64,000 bases of DNA from SCTD01 sp038256525 (lineage in GTDB: Bacteria > Actinomycetota > Actinomycetes > Mycobacteriales > SCTD01). Within the stretch, counting starts at the first letter, position 1. Every line of letters starts with the position of its first letter. Location of the stretch: the NCBI GenBank assembly GCA_038256525.1, contig JBBSKF010000003.1, positions 1-64,000 of the forward strand, written 5' to 3'. A program made the position numbers and the translations under genes. The notes under the pieces were generated by a model. That model was not told the DNA's origin, ran no database searches, and worked only from the letters and a program-made list of their open reading frames with translations. Below are positions 1 through 8,009 of this stretch, piece after piece.

Positions 1-514
1 GGACCGGGCGCTGCTTGTTCTCGTCCGCCGCGCGCTGAACGAGCGCACTCAGGTCGCGCATCTCCCCGATCTGGCTACGGCGCATGTATATGTCTAGCAA
101 CAATCGGATGCGCCGCAGTCGTTTCGGTACCGAGTAGTCTTCGTAGTGCGTCACGCGGCAGGTCGCATCGTCGATGCGGCTCACGAGGAAGCCGCCGCTG
201 ATCCGCCAACCGTCCTCGCGTTGGGAGAGGTCTTCCGAGTGCCAGCCGTTGTGATGCTTCTCGTAGCGAAAGTTGCCTTCCCAAGACTTGATCCCAAACA
301 GCTTGCCGACGATTCGGTACCAGCCGGCGTCCGGTGAGGTCGGGTGAATCTCAACGTGCCGTGCCTTACGTTCCAAGGGTTCAAGCAGCTCGATATCGCG
401 GACCACGGCCAGCACCTCGGTGAGAGGCAGCGGAATCACCACATCCCGGACAGCGCTGATGCGGAACCCCGACAGGCTGTCGACAGTCCCTGATTCCACC
501 CTGACCGACGTCAT
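1..514 (-). CDS. SRPBCC-like protein, 3' end beyond window
   Basis: Open reading frame of 171 codons that runs off the left edge without a stop. The ATG at 514 follows GAGGGGA with a 5-nt gap; a GTG at 517 is an in-frame alternative. The layout, alternating beta-like stretches (VRDVVIPLPLTEVLAVVRDIELLEPLE, split here as N-terminal strand and helix; then WYRIVGKLFGIKSWEGNF and CRVTHYEDYSVP), resembles SRPBCC/polyketide-cyclase-type hydrophobic-ligand proteins. There is no catalytic motif to name a substrate. Codon use is less GC-rich than in the neighbours (ATT, GAA, TTG, CTA occur), which may mean it was acquired. Family assignment is by fold impression only and could be wrong; that it is a gene is fairly safe because the frame stays open with an RBS. 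Confidence 0.55.
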   Translation of the reverse strand, partial: MTSVRVESGTVDSLSGFRISAVRDVVIPLPLTEVLAVVRDIELLEPLERKARHVEIHPTSPDAGWYRIVGKLFGIKSWEGNFRYEKHHNGWHSEDLSQREDGWRISGGFLVSRIDDATCRVTHYEDYSVPKRLRRIRLLLDIYMRRSQIGEMRDLSALVQRAADENKQRPV

Positions 515-516
515 CA

Positions 517-1046
517 CATTCCCCTCACTTCTTCGAGCCAACTGGCCCTCTGCATTATGTCGCTTCTCCCGGCATCATCCGGCCGTCGGTGTCGGTTCAT
601 CAGGCGTCCGCCCCGAGCAACGCCTTGGGCAGATCAAGCGATTGCCCGGTGATGGCCGTCCCGGGCCTACATGTCCGGCGCGGTGTAGACGTCCCCGATC
701 GCATTCTTGACCTGCCGGATATCCCTGGCTCTACCCCGCCAGGTGCGCAACCATGTCGGGTGACACGGAACTGCTCGGGAGAAGAGCGTCCCTCACGGGC
801 GCCAAGACGCCGACGGCGCCGCGCTGATCTTGCGCCACAATCTCAGCGTGTGAACGAGCCGGGGTCCGACTGCCAGGCCGACGGTCCGCACCCCTGGAGG
901 CACCAGGGCGGTAGAGCTTCCCCACCTCGTCCACTGCGAAGACGTCGGGCTCACCCTTGATGGAACACGGCGCCGGATCCAGGTCCCGTGCGCGTTGGGC
1001 GCGTTGGATCAGCGGCTGCACCGTTGTTCTCGGAACGCGTTGCCGC
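517..1046. other. Stretch without a recognisable gene
   Basis: About 530 bases between the truncated SRPBCC-like gene and the DUF2892 remnant. Short frames occur on both strands, but none has an RBS, a family motif or consistent actinobacterial third-position GC. On the minus strand, pieces such as residues reading PDVFAVDEVGKLYRP (about 910-960) and DIRQVKNAIGDVYTAPDM (about 670-725) look protein-like but lie in different frames, so a decayed gene is possible. No inverted repeats or transposase motif were seen. Confidence 0.4.
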
Positions 1047-1239
1047 TCACGGTCCGTGGACGAGCGGACCGAGAAGACACACTCGGCGGTGCCGGCCGCG
1101 AGCGGCACGAGCCCGACTGAGGCCAGCAGCCAGCCGCGGTTGTTCTAGCGGCGTTGGGCCCCGCGGCGATGATTCCGGTCCCCGCGACGATGCGCAGGAT
1201 CCGGCCGGGTTGACTTCCGATGAGGTCGACGGGCTTCAT
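1047..1239 (-). pseudogene. DUF2892 (YgaP-like) membrane protein, two frameshifts
   Basis: The ATG at 1239 opens MKPVDLIGSQPGRILRIVAG, nearly the same as the start of the intact DUF2892 protein at 10181-10408 (MTFLAFIGSQPGRIVRVAVG). The match continues only by changing frame near 1145 (RGWLLASVGLVPLAAG, against GGWLALVAVGLLPLAAG) and again near 1083 (VCLLGPLVHGP, then TGA at 1047-1049). Two shifts in 65 codons indicate a decayed copy, or less likely sequence errors. It lies 12 bp behind the small membrane-protein gene and would have been the last gene of the CstR-like operon. DUF2892 domains often accompany rhodaneses as two-helix membrane modules. Confidence 0.7.
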
Positions 1240-1251
1240 CGCCTCTCCCTT

Positions 1252-1605
1252 TCAGTCGCAGATCCGGCGGCGGACGACCACATACGCCGCCAGCCCTGTC
1301 AGAAACATGGCCCACCAGACGGGCTCAGCGATCCGCAGCGGCCACTGCGGATCGAGCAGCAGCACAGCGCCGATCAGTGCCAAGCAAGCCGTGGCCTCGT
1401 GTCGTACTCGCGCCTGGGCGGCCAAGCTGGCCGCGCCGAGCACAACGAAGCCGGTGAGGTCCCCGACGACGCCACGGGCCAGATAGGGGAAGCCACCGGC
1501 GACGTACGCCGTGCTGGAGACCACCGCCGCGACGGCGGTCGTCGTGTACTCCGAGGTGGACAGCGAGAACTGGCGGGTTGTCAGCCTCGAGACGATGTGG
1601 ATCAT
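1252..1605 (-). CDS. Small integral membrane protein, unknown function
   Basis: 117 residues. The ATG at 1605 overlaps the TGA of the upstream FAD oxidoreductase as ATGA, so translation is probably coupled. Hydrophobic segments lie at about residues 19-33, 40-60, 67-85 and 91-110, giving three or four helices; the C-terminus is basic (VVVRRRICD). No family motif was recognised. It sits in an operon with a CstR-like repressor, an FAD oxidoreductase and a DUF2892 remnant, so a role in sulfur-stress handling at the membrane is an inference from position only. Confidence 0.65.
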   Translation of the reverse strand: MIHIVSRLTTRQFSLSTSEYTTTAVAAVVSSTAYVAGGFPYLARGVVGDLTGFVVLGAASLAAQARVRHEATACLALIGAVLLLDPQWPLRIAEPVWWAMFLTGLAAYVVVRRRICD

Positions 1606-3155
1606 GGGTGCGCTTTGAGCAGGGCGAGGGCGGCGGCTTTGCCGCTGCTGCCGGCGATCCCCCCGACCGGGGCGGTCGAGGCACCGCAGGTGTAGAGGCC
1701 GGCCACGCCAGGCACGGTGTGCCCGGACAGCCGGCGGGTCGGGCGTAGGAAGGCCAGCTGGTCCAGGCTGATGTCGAGCTGCATCGGGTGCGCTCCGGGC
1801 CAGCGCAGCTCCTGCGCCATGAGGGTCGGTGTCCGTACGGTGCGGGCCAGGATGCTGGCTGTGAACCCTGGCGCGTGCGCCTCGACCTGGGCGACCATCG
1901 CGTCGGCGAAGGCTTCCTTGTGATCCTCCCACCCGCCTTCGACCTCGAACGGCGCACACGGGCAGGCGAGGTAGACGGTGTGCTGACCGGCGGGTGCGAG
2001 TGAGTCGTCGTAGACGCTGGGGGTGAAGCAGTAGGTCGGGACCGGGTCGGGCAGCCGGCGGGCCTCAGCCGATTGGAAACCGCGGCGCAGCTCATCGAGG
2101 GTGTCGACATGGGACTGCAGGCCGTTCCAGTCGCCTTCCCGGGCGTTCGGGTACGGCGGGAGCTTGTCGGTCGCGAGGTGGACGACGAGCTGGACGGCGT
2201 TGCCGCGGTGCGCCGCGGCGAGATCGGTGCCGTTCTTCCCACCCAGCGGAGGGTCCAGCAGATCGAGCAGCGCGGTCTGCACGTCGATCGCGGTAACGAC
2301 GGCCGAGGCCGCGACGCGCTGACCGCCTTCGAGCAGTACGCCGGTGGCCCGACCGGTGCGCGCCTCGATGCGCTCGACGACCGTGCCGGTGCGGACCTGT
2401 CCGCCCCACTGCTCGAGCCGACAGGTCAAGGCGCCGGTGAGCGCGGCGGACCCGCCGCGCGGGTGCCACTGCCCGAACAGGTGATAGGCGGCCTGCCAGA
2501 ACACGTAGAACGAGCCACCCGGGGCGTGCGGCCCCGCCGAGGAGTGGCTCGCGAAGGAGGCGACCGGGGCGCGCGTCAGGTCGCTGGGCAGCGCCGTCTC
2601 GAGCAGCGCGCCGTACGGCATGACGAGGTCGTGGAACAGCCCGACCGGACCTCCTGCGCGCTTCACGCCCTGCAGCAGTGGGAAAAGCTTGCTGCCAGCG
2701 GCTTTGAACACCCCGCCTGGGGTGGAGCCGCTCTCGAGCCCGGTGACGGCGGTCTTGACCAGCGGGACGGCCCGGTGCATGAACGCCCGGTAGGCCTCCG
2801 CCTCGGCCGGGCTGTGCTCGGCGATCGAGGCGACGGCCCGCTCGATGTCGCGGTGAAAGCGCACCACCCGACCGTCCCGGAACACCCCCGTGGCGAACGG
2901 GTCCATCGGGATGTATTCCAAACCTGCCCCGGCCAGGTCCAGCTCGGCCGGGATCCGGGTCATGTTGATGATGTTGTGCGCGGCCGCGTGGGTGTTGAAC
3001 CGGTAACCCGGGATCGTCTCGTCGGTCCGCGACCCGCCCCCTGGCTTGTCGGACGCCTCGAGGACCACGACCCGCTTTCCCGCCTTCGCGAGATAGCAGG
3101 CCGCGACCAGGCCGTTGTGGCCGCCGCCGACCACGACGACAGGTGCTGCACTGAT
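1602..3155 (-). CDS. Phytoene-dehydrogenase-like FAD oxidoreductase
   Basis: Flavin amine-oxidase/phytoene-desaturase superfamily protein of about 517 residues. It has the N-terminal dinucleotide fold (VVVVGGGHNGL, then VVVLEASDKPGGGSRT, the second Gly-rich FAD motif) and a C-terminal FAD-closing motif (GLYTCGASTAPVGGIAGSSG). The substrate is unknown; no carotenoid genes are nearby. The start is odd: the only upstream in-frame codon with an SD (GGAG, 7-nt spacer) is ATC at 3155, just after the stop of the CstR-like gene. The first GTG (3134) would cut off the beta strand in front of GGGHNG and has no SD. The coordinates adopt the ATC. The gene probably belongs to the persulfide-responsive operon. 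Confidence 0.8.
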   Translation of the reverse strand: MSAAPVVVVGGGHNGLVAACYLAKAGKRVVVLEASDKPGGGSRTDETIPGYRFNTHAAAHNIINMTRIPAELDLAGAGLEYIPMDPFATGVFRDGRVVRFHRDIERAVASIAEHSPAEAEAYRAFMHRAVPLVKTAVTGLESGSTPGGVFKAAGSKLFPLLQGVKRAGGPVGLFHDLVMPYGALLETALPSDLTRAPVASFASHSSAGPHAPGGSFYVFWQAAYHLFGQWHPRGGSAALTGALTCRLEQWGGQVRTGTVVERIEARTGRATGVLLEGGQRVAASAVVTAIDVQTALLDLLDPPLGGKNGTDLAAAHRGNAVQLVVHLATDKLPPYPNAREGDWNGLQSHVDTLDELRRGFQSAEARRLPDPVPTYCFTPSVYDDSLAPAGQHTVYLACPCAPFEVEGGWEDHKEAFADAMVAQVEAHAPGFTASILARTVRTPTLMAQELRWPGAHPMQLDISLDQLAFLRPTRRLSGHTVPGVAGLYTCGASTAPVGGIAGSSGKAAALALLKAHP

Positions 3156-3167
3156 AGGGCGGCTCCG

Positions 3168-3422
3168 TCAGGCGAGGGACAGGAAGAGCTTCTCCAGCTG
3201 AGCGACGTCGACCTCGTCCTCGCTGGCAAGGCACTGCTTGAGCCCACTCGCGACGATCGAGAACCCGGCCTTGTCCAGGGCCCGCGAGACGGCGGCCAGC
3301 TGGGTCACGACATCCTTGCAGTCCCGACCGGCTTCCAGCATCCGAATGACCCCGGCGATCTGTCCCTCGGCTCGGCGGAGCCTGACGATGGCACTGCGGG
3401 CCGCGTCCTCGTCGAGCTGCAT
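3168..3422 (-). CDS. CsoR/FrmR-family repressor, CstR-like (persulfide sensor type)
   Basis: 84-residue all-helical DUF156 repressor starting at the ATG at 3422. Cys35 (GRDCKDVV) and Cys64 (LKQC) are kept, but residue 60 is Gly where copper-sensing CsoR has His. The copper-type paralog at 14353-14634 has Cys35-His60-Cys64 in the same alignment. Two Cys without the His is the pattern of persulfide-sensing CstR. The neighbourhood agrees: a CstB-like dioxygenase, rhodaneses, TauE and DUF2892. A GATACCCC-type palindrome lies 59 bp upstream, in the divergent promoter shared with the MMPL gene, so it probably represses both directions until persulfide forms a Cys35-Cys64 link. An upstream in-frame ATG at 3500 would add 26 residues and cover the operator, so it is not favoured. 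Confidence 0.85.
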   Translation of the reverse strand: MQLDEDAARSAIVRLRRAEGQIAGVIRMLEAGRDCKDVVTQLAAVSRALDKAGFSIVASGLKQCLASEDEVDVAQLEKLFLSLA

Positions 3423-3480
3423 GAGACCTCCAGGTTGATACCCCGGAGCGTACCGGCTACGGTCTGCGCCCACCACCGAT

Positions 3481-3498
3481 GATACCCCCTGGGGTGTC
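3481..3498. promoter_or_regulatory. Candidate CstR-like operator palindrome
   Basis: GATACCCC-CT-GGGGTGTC, a near-perfect 18-bp inverted repeat (one mismatch) between the divergent repressor and MMPL genes. A further half-site GATACCCC lies at 3437-3444, just before the repressor start. G/C tracts flanked by TA are typical of CsoR/CstR-family operators. Confidence 0.65.
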
Positions 3499-3526
3499 AT
3501 TCTCTCTGTCGAGCAGGAGCGCAGCC

Positions 3527-5686
3527 ATGGCCATCAGCACCGTCACAGCCGGGCCGGCAGCGCCAGCCGACCCGGACACAGCGAGGATGTACGGCCGGTT
3601 GGGGCGGCTGGGGCTGTGGACGGCTTCGCACTTCAGGGTTGTGCTGGTCGTGTGGGCGATCGTCGCGGTCGGCCTGGGGGCGTTCGCGCCACGGGTCGAG
3701 GGCGCCCTGGCAGGGGCCGGCTGGGAAGCCAGCGGCTCGGAGTCGGTGCAGGCCCGCGACGTGGTGCAGACACAGTTCGGCGGCCTGTCAAGTGCCGCGC
3801 TCCAGGTTGTCATCCAGGCCGACGGGGGGCTGAAATCGGGCCGCGGCGGGGAGGTTGTGCGCGAGGCGACCGCGCTGCTGCAGGCCGATGACCGGCTGTC
3901 CACGATCGTGCCGCCGACCGCCGGGCTGTCGATCTCGCCGGACGGCCGTACCGGCGTGCTGCAGGCCGGAGCCGCGACGACGAACATGAATGTGATGGTC
4001 CGCGCCGCCGACGACCTGAAGGAACCGCTACGGGAGCTCGGCGGCGAAGGCGTCACCGTCGCACTCACCGGGTCCTCCGGGCTGTGGAGCGACTTCAACG
4101 AGGCCAACCTGAACGCGATGCTCAAGAGCGAGCTGTTCAGCTGGCCGGTGACGCTCACCATCATGGTCCTGGCGTTCGGATCGTTGGTGGCCGCCGGACT
4201 CCCGCTGATGCTCACGATCCTCGGCCTTGTCTCGGCCGCCGGCACGCTTTACCTCGGGGCGCAATTCGCCGACATCAGCATCTGGGCGCTCAACTTCGCG
4301 CTGATGTTCGCCCTCGCCCTCGGGATCGACTACGCCCTGTTCCTGGTCGTGCGATTCCGCGCCGCCAGAGCCGGCGGACTGAGCTCGGCCGAAGCCGCCG
4401 CCGTCACCATGGACACCGCGGGCAAGGCCGTCCTGTTCTCCGGGGTCACCGTGCTGATCTCGCTGTCTGCGGTCCTGCTCGTGCCCTCACCTGCCTTCAG
4501 GTCGATGGCGCTCGGGATCATGATCGCCGTTGTGTTCATCCTTGCCGCCACGTTGACATTGCTGCCGGCGGTTCTGGCGCGGCTCGGCGACACGGTCAAC
4601 GGCCTGTCGATCCCCGGCATCTCCCCCGGGGAGCATCGCTCGGCCCGGTTCGCCGCCTGGGGTGAGCGGTTGTGGCGCCGACCACTGGTCTACGGCGGAG
4701 TTGCCCTGGTCACGCTGGTCGCCCTCGCGCTGCCGGTGTTCAGCCTGCAGACCGGCATGCCCAGCATCAAGGTCGTCCCCAGCCAGGACAGCAGCCGGGT
4801 CGGCTACGACCTCATCCAGGATGCGTTCGGAAAAGGTGCCCCCGGGACCCTGCAGATCGTCACCACCACCGGCCGAACCGCCGACGTCAACAGGATCGCC
4901 GCAGCCGACCCCGGCCTGGCCCGGATCTTTCCAGTTGTGCCGGGACGCGACGGGACCACCTCGCTCGTGCAGGTCGTTCCCTCGACCGACCCGTCCGACA
5001 AGGCCACCGGCGTCACCATCGACCGGCTGCGACAGGCTCTGCCGGCCGGGACCTTGGTCGGCGGCACCGCTGCGGAGAACCACGACCTCGAAACCGTCCT
5101 GGCCGACAAGACCCCGCTGGTCGTTGCTGTCGTGCTTGTTCTGGGCTTCGTGCTGCTACTCGTCGTGCTGCAAGCCCCGCTGCTGGCCGCGATGGGCGTG
5201 CTCACCAACCTGCTCGCCACCGGTGCTGCCTTCGGCGCCGCGAAGCTCATCTTCCAGGACGGCATCGGGGCCGGCCTGTTCGGGTTCGAGAGCCAAGGGT
5301 TCCTGGACGCGTGGGCACCGGTGTTCTTCTTCGCGATGATCTTCGCGATCGGGATGGACTACACCGTCTTCCTGCTCGCCAGCGCCAAGGAGCACTGGGA
5401 GATCTCCGGCGACCCCAAACAGGCGATGATCGGTGGAATCGCGCACTCCGGCAGAGTCATCTTCGCGGCCGCCGGCGTCATGGTCGCGGTCTTCTTCACC
5501 TTCGCGCTGTCCGGACCGCTCCCGCCCAAGGAGATGGGCGTCGTGCTCGGCATCGCCGTCCTGCTCGACGCTGCCCTCATCCGGCTGCTCCTGCTCCCGG
5601 TGCTGATGCGGCTGACCGGCCGGGCCGCCTGGGCATGCCCCGCATGGCTCCGCAAGGTGCTACCCGACATTCGCTTCAGCCACTGA
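3527..5686 (+). CDS. MMPL/RND-family membrane transporter
   Basis: 719 residues, starting at the ATG at 3527, which follows AGGAG with a 7-nt gap. An in-frame ATG at 3479 would place the operator inside the gene. Layout: one N-terminal helix (VVLVVWAIVAVGLGAFAP), an extracytoplasmic loop, a five-to-six-helix block with FALMFALALGIDYALFLVVR (the GxxxDY motif of MMPL proton relays), then the same plan repeated, with FFFAMIFAIGMDYTVFLLAS in the second half. Such transporters export lipids or hydrophobic compounds. Placement behind the CstR-like operator suggests induction by persulfide stress and possibly export of a sulfur compound; the substrate is not shown by sequence. The size is typical for actinobacterial MMPL proteins. 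Confidence 0.85.
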   Translation: MAISTVTAGPAAPADPDTARMYGRLGRLGLWTASHFRVVLVVWAIVAVGLGAFAPRVEGALAGAGWEASGSESVQARDVVQTQFGGLSSAALQVVIQADGGLKSGRGGEVVREATALLQADDRLSTIVPPTAGLSISPDGRTGVLQAGAATTNMNVMVRAADDLKEPLRELGGEGVTVALTGSSGLWSDFNEANLNAMLKSELFSWPVTLTIMVLAFGSLVAAGLPLMLTILGLVSAAGTLYLGAQFADISIWALNFALMFALALGIDYALFLVVRFRAARAGGLSSAEAAAVTMDTAGKAVLFSGVTVLISLSAVLLVPSPAFRSMALGIMIAVVFILAATLTLLPAVLARLGDTVNGLSIPGISPGEHRSARFAAWGERLWRRPLVYGGVALVTLVALALPVFSLQTGMPSIKVVPSQDSSRVGYDLIQDAFGKGAPGTLQIVTTTGRTADVNRIAAADPGLARIFPVVPGRDGTTSLVQVVPSTDPSDKATGVTIDRLRQALPAGTLVGGTAAENHDLETVLADKTPLVVAVVLVLGFVLLLVVLQAPLLAAMGVLTNLLATGAAFGAAKLIFQDGIGAGLFGFESQGFLDAWAPVFFFAMIFAIGMDYTVFLLASAKEHWEISGDPKQAMIGGIAHSGRVIFAAAGVMVAVFFTFALSGPLPPKEMGVVLGIAVLLDAALIRLLLLPVLMRLTGRAAWACPAWLRKVLPDIRFSH

Positions 5687-5727
5687 CGGGAGCACTGCAC
5701 GGTCCTGGGAGCCAGCGGGCCCGTCAG
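5683..5727. terminator. Possible terminator hairpin between convergent genes
   Basis: CTGACGGG (5683-5690) and CCCGTCAG (5720-5727) form a perfect 8-bp stem with a 29-nt loop just at the stop of the MMPL gene, before the convergent dioxygenase gene. There is no U-tract; actinobacterial terminators often lack one. Confidence 0.35.
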
Positions 5728-5800
5728 TCCGGCTCAGGTCAGGAGGGCGACCCGGAATGCTGATGTGGTCACCGGGCTCGGCCCGAAAATCAACCGGCCG

Positions 5801-7147
5801 TCATCGCCCGGTGATCTCGAGGCCGGCCTTGGCAGCGTTGTCGTACTCGTCGTCGATGTGCACGACATCGTGCTCGGCGCGGTCGAGCAGGCTGGCACCG
5901 ATGCTGGCCCGGAAGCCACTCGCGCAGTGAACCCACACCCGGCCGGCCGGCACCTCCTCGAGCCGGTCGGTGAGCTCGGACAGCGGGATATGCACCGAAC
6001 CGGCGATGAACGCGTCGGCGCGTTCGTCGTCGCGCCGCACGTCGAGGATCTGCGCGTCCGGCTCGGCGGCGACAGCCTGGAAGTCAGCGACCGGGTAGGA
6101 GCGCAACGCCACCCCGGCGGCCAACACCTCGAGCGCACCGTCGGCGGCACCGGTGAGCTCGATCCCGATCCGGACGAGCTGACGTTGCGCATCGGCGACC
6201 TGCTCCTGGCTCTCGCCGAGCAACGTCAGCGGCGCGCTCCAGGGAACGATCCAGCCGACGTAGGTCGAGAACTGATTGCCCATCGCCACCGACACGGTCC
6301 CGGCCAGGTGACGGCCCGCGTAGGCGGTGCGGTCACGCAGGTCGATGACCCACTCCCCCGCGGTGATCCGGCTGGCGAGCTCGACCGGGTCGACGGCCGT
6401 CGGTGGTGACAGGTCGGGAGCCTCAGGCCCGGCTGCGTTCAAGGCGCCCATGTGCGCGTAGTAGCTCGGGTATCCGGTCAGGTTCGCAACGAGCTTGTCG
6501 ACGAACGCCTGCTCATCGTCCTCGGTCAACGCGTCGTTGCGCTGCCTCTCCTGACCGATCGTGCTGTCACTGCCGCCGCTGGCACCACCGGAGGAGCAGA
6601 AGCTACCGAAGCCGTGCGTCGGGTACACCTCCGTCTCGTCGGACAGCTCATGCACGAGCCGACGGGCCGAGTGCCACTGCTTGCGGGTCAGCTCGTCCGT
6701 GCGGTCGGTTCCGAGCAGGTCGGTGCGCCCGACGCTGCCGTACAGCAGCGAGCCACCGGTGAACACCGCCGGTGTCCCAGCGCCATCGGAGATGACATAG
6801 GACAGGTGCGTGTCGGTGTGCCCTGGCGTCTCGCGTACCTGGACGGTCATGCTGCCGGCTGTCAGCTCATCGCCTTCGCCGACCGCGCGACGGGAGAACG
6901 CAACCTCGTCCCGGCCGGCCACCACGTACGTCGCGCCGGTCGTGCGGGCGAGCGCCAGGCCGCCGGTGACGTAGTCGTTGTGCAGGTGCGTCTCGAGCAC
7001 CAGGCTGACCGGCACACCGAGCTCGGCGAGAACGGCTTCCACGCGGTCGGTGTCGCGCTGCGGATCGACCACGACAGCGCAGGTTCCATCACTCACGACA
7101 TAGCTGCGGTCCCCGAGCTCAGGGGTCTCGATCACATCGACGCGCAT
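5801..7147 (-). CDS. CstB-like persulfide dioxygenase-rhodanese fusion
   Basis: 448 residues, ATG at 7147 after GGGAGG (4-nt gap). Domains: a metallo-beta-lactamase fold (about 1-235) with the metal motif THLHNDYVTGG, then GHTDTH and YPTHGFGSFCSS as seen in glutathione-independent persulfide dioxygenases; a rhodanese-like domain without catalytic Cys (about 255-340, VIDLRDRTAYAGRH); and a C-terminal rhodanese with active-site loop VHCASGFRAS. MBL, pseudo-rhodanese, rhodanese is the domain order of Staphylococcus CstB, which oxidises per/polysulfide and releases thiosulfate. It is transcribed away from a GntR-rhodanese-TauE operon, which could handle the sulfane sulfur and sulfite or thiosulfate products. 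This is the catalytic centre of the sulfur island. Confidence 0.88.
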   Translation of the reverse strand: MRVDVIETPELGDRSYVVSDGTCAVVVDPQRDTDRVEAVLAELGVPVSLVLETHLHNDYVTGGLALARTTGATYVVAGRDEVAFSRRAVGEGDELTAGSMTVQVRETPGHTDTHLSYVISDGAGTPAVFTGGSLLYGSVGRTDLLGTDRTDELTRKQWHSARRLVHELSDETEVYPTHGFGSFCSSGGASGGSDSTIGQERQRNDALTEDDEQAFVDKLVANLTGYPSYYAHMGALNAAGPEAPDLSPPTAVDPVELASRITAGEWVIDLRDRTAYAGRHLAGTVSVAMGNQFSTYVGWIVPWSAPLTLLGESQEQVADAQRQLVRIGIELTGAADGALEVLAAGVALRSYPVADFQAVAAEPDAQILDVRRDDERADAFIAGSVHIPLSELTDRLEEVPAGRVWVHCASGFRASIGASLLDRAEHDVVHIDDEYDNAAKAGLEITGR

Positions 7148-7181
7148 GGTTCCTCCCAGGGAGCTTGCCGGTTCACATAAT

Positions 7182-7193
7182 TGTCCGTACATT
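7182..7193. promoter_or_regulatory. -10 element of gntR gene and possible operator
   Basis: TACATT (7188-7193) lies 6 nt before the GTG start at 7200, the arrangement of leaderless actinobacterial genes. It overlaps TGT-CCGT-ACA (7182-7191), a short palindrome of the GT-N4-AC form that GntR/HutC proteins bind, so the GntR protein may repress its own promoter and the divergent dioxygenase. Confidence 0.45.
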
Positions 7194-7199
7194 AGCGGA

Positions 7200-8009
7200 G
7201 TGACCTCCGTTCCGCAAAAGCAGCCCGCCCTGCGGCTGGACCGCGCCAATGCGATCCCGCTGTGGCAGCAGCTGCTCACCGACCTGCGCGCCCGGCTGGC
7301 GGCGGAGGAGTTCAGCGCCGACTTCCCCGGCGAGCTGGCGCTTGTCGAGCAGTACGCCGTCAGCCGGCACACCGTCCGAGAGGCGCTGCGCCACCTGCGC
7401 ACCGAAGGCGTCGTCACGGCGGCCCGCGGCCGGCGGCCCCAGCTCGCACCGGCCGAGGTCGAGCAGCAGCTGGGCGCGCTGACGAGCCTGTTCGCATTGG
7501 TGGAGTCCCGCGGTCTGGAGCAGCGCAGCGTCGTACGCGCCCTGGATGTCCGGGCCGATGGGGTCATCGCCGTCCGCCTCGGCCTGGAGGAGTCGACACC
7601 ACTTGTCTACCTCGAACGGCTGCGCCTGGCCGGCCCCGAACCCCTTGCGCTGGACCGGGTGTGGCTGCCGGCCGAGGTTGCCCACCCGCTGCTGGACGCT
7701 GACTTCACCCACACCGCCCTGTACGACGAGCTGTCGGCGCATTGCGGTGTACGGCTGACCGGCGGGCGCGAGCAGGTCCGGGCGGTAGTGGCGACCCGAA
7801 GCGAACGCGAGCTGCTCCGCCTGCCCACGACCGCCGCGCTGATGCTGGTGGAACGGACCAGCTGCCTGCACGGCCGGCCGATCGAGTTCCGGCACACCCT
7901 GGTCCGGGGTGACCGCTACGCCCTCACCGCAGACTTCGATACCCGCAGCTACCACCTCACCGCACGTTCGGCACCCACCGGCGTCCCGCAACGAAGGAGC
8001 ACCCCGTGA
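7200..8009 (+). CDS. GntR-family (HutC/UTRA) transcriptional regulator
   Basis: 269 residues from the leaderless GTG at 7200; a GTG-type upstream extension to 7146 would run into the divergent dioxygenase start. The winged helix-turn-helix (about 15-80) carries the GntR signature FPGELALVEQYAVSRHTVREALRHL. Residues about 100-265 form a UTRA effector domain (LVYLERLRLAGPEPLALDRVWLP; GREQVRAVVATRSERELL). UTRA proteins respond to small ligands; the ligand here is unknown. The stop overlaps the next start (GTGA), placing it in one operon with a rhodanese and a TauE-type exporter and divergent from the CstB-like gene, 52 bp away. It is probably the second local regulator of sulfane-sulfur metabolism, beside the CstR-like protein. 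Confidence 0.85.
   Translation: MTSVPQKQPALRLDRANAIPLWQQLLTDLRARLAAEEFSADFPGELALVEQYAVSRHTVREALRHLRTEGVVTAARGRRPQLAPAEVEQQLGALTSLFALVESRGLEQRSVVRALDVRADGVIAVRLGLEESTPLVYLERLRLAGPEPLALDRVWLPAEVAHPLLDADFTHTALYDELSAHCGVRLTGGREQVRAVVATRSERELLRLPTTAALMLVERTSCLHGRPIEFRHTLVRGDRYALTADFDTRSYHLTARSAPTGVPQRRSTP

Noticed and set aside
517..1046. Possible transposase or integrase remnant at the left edge
   Set aside because: No DDE, recombinase or terminal repeat could be recognised; fragments in different frames are too short to name.
5801..5900. Glyoxalase II annotation for the MBL-rhodanese protein
   Set aside because: The MBL domain is followed by two rhodanese domains, the second with an active Cys, and lies in a sulfur island, so persulfide dioxygenase (CstB-like) fits better.
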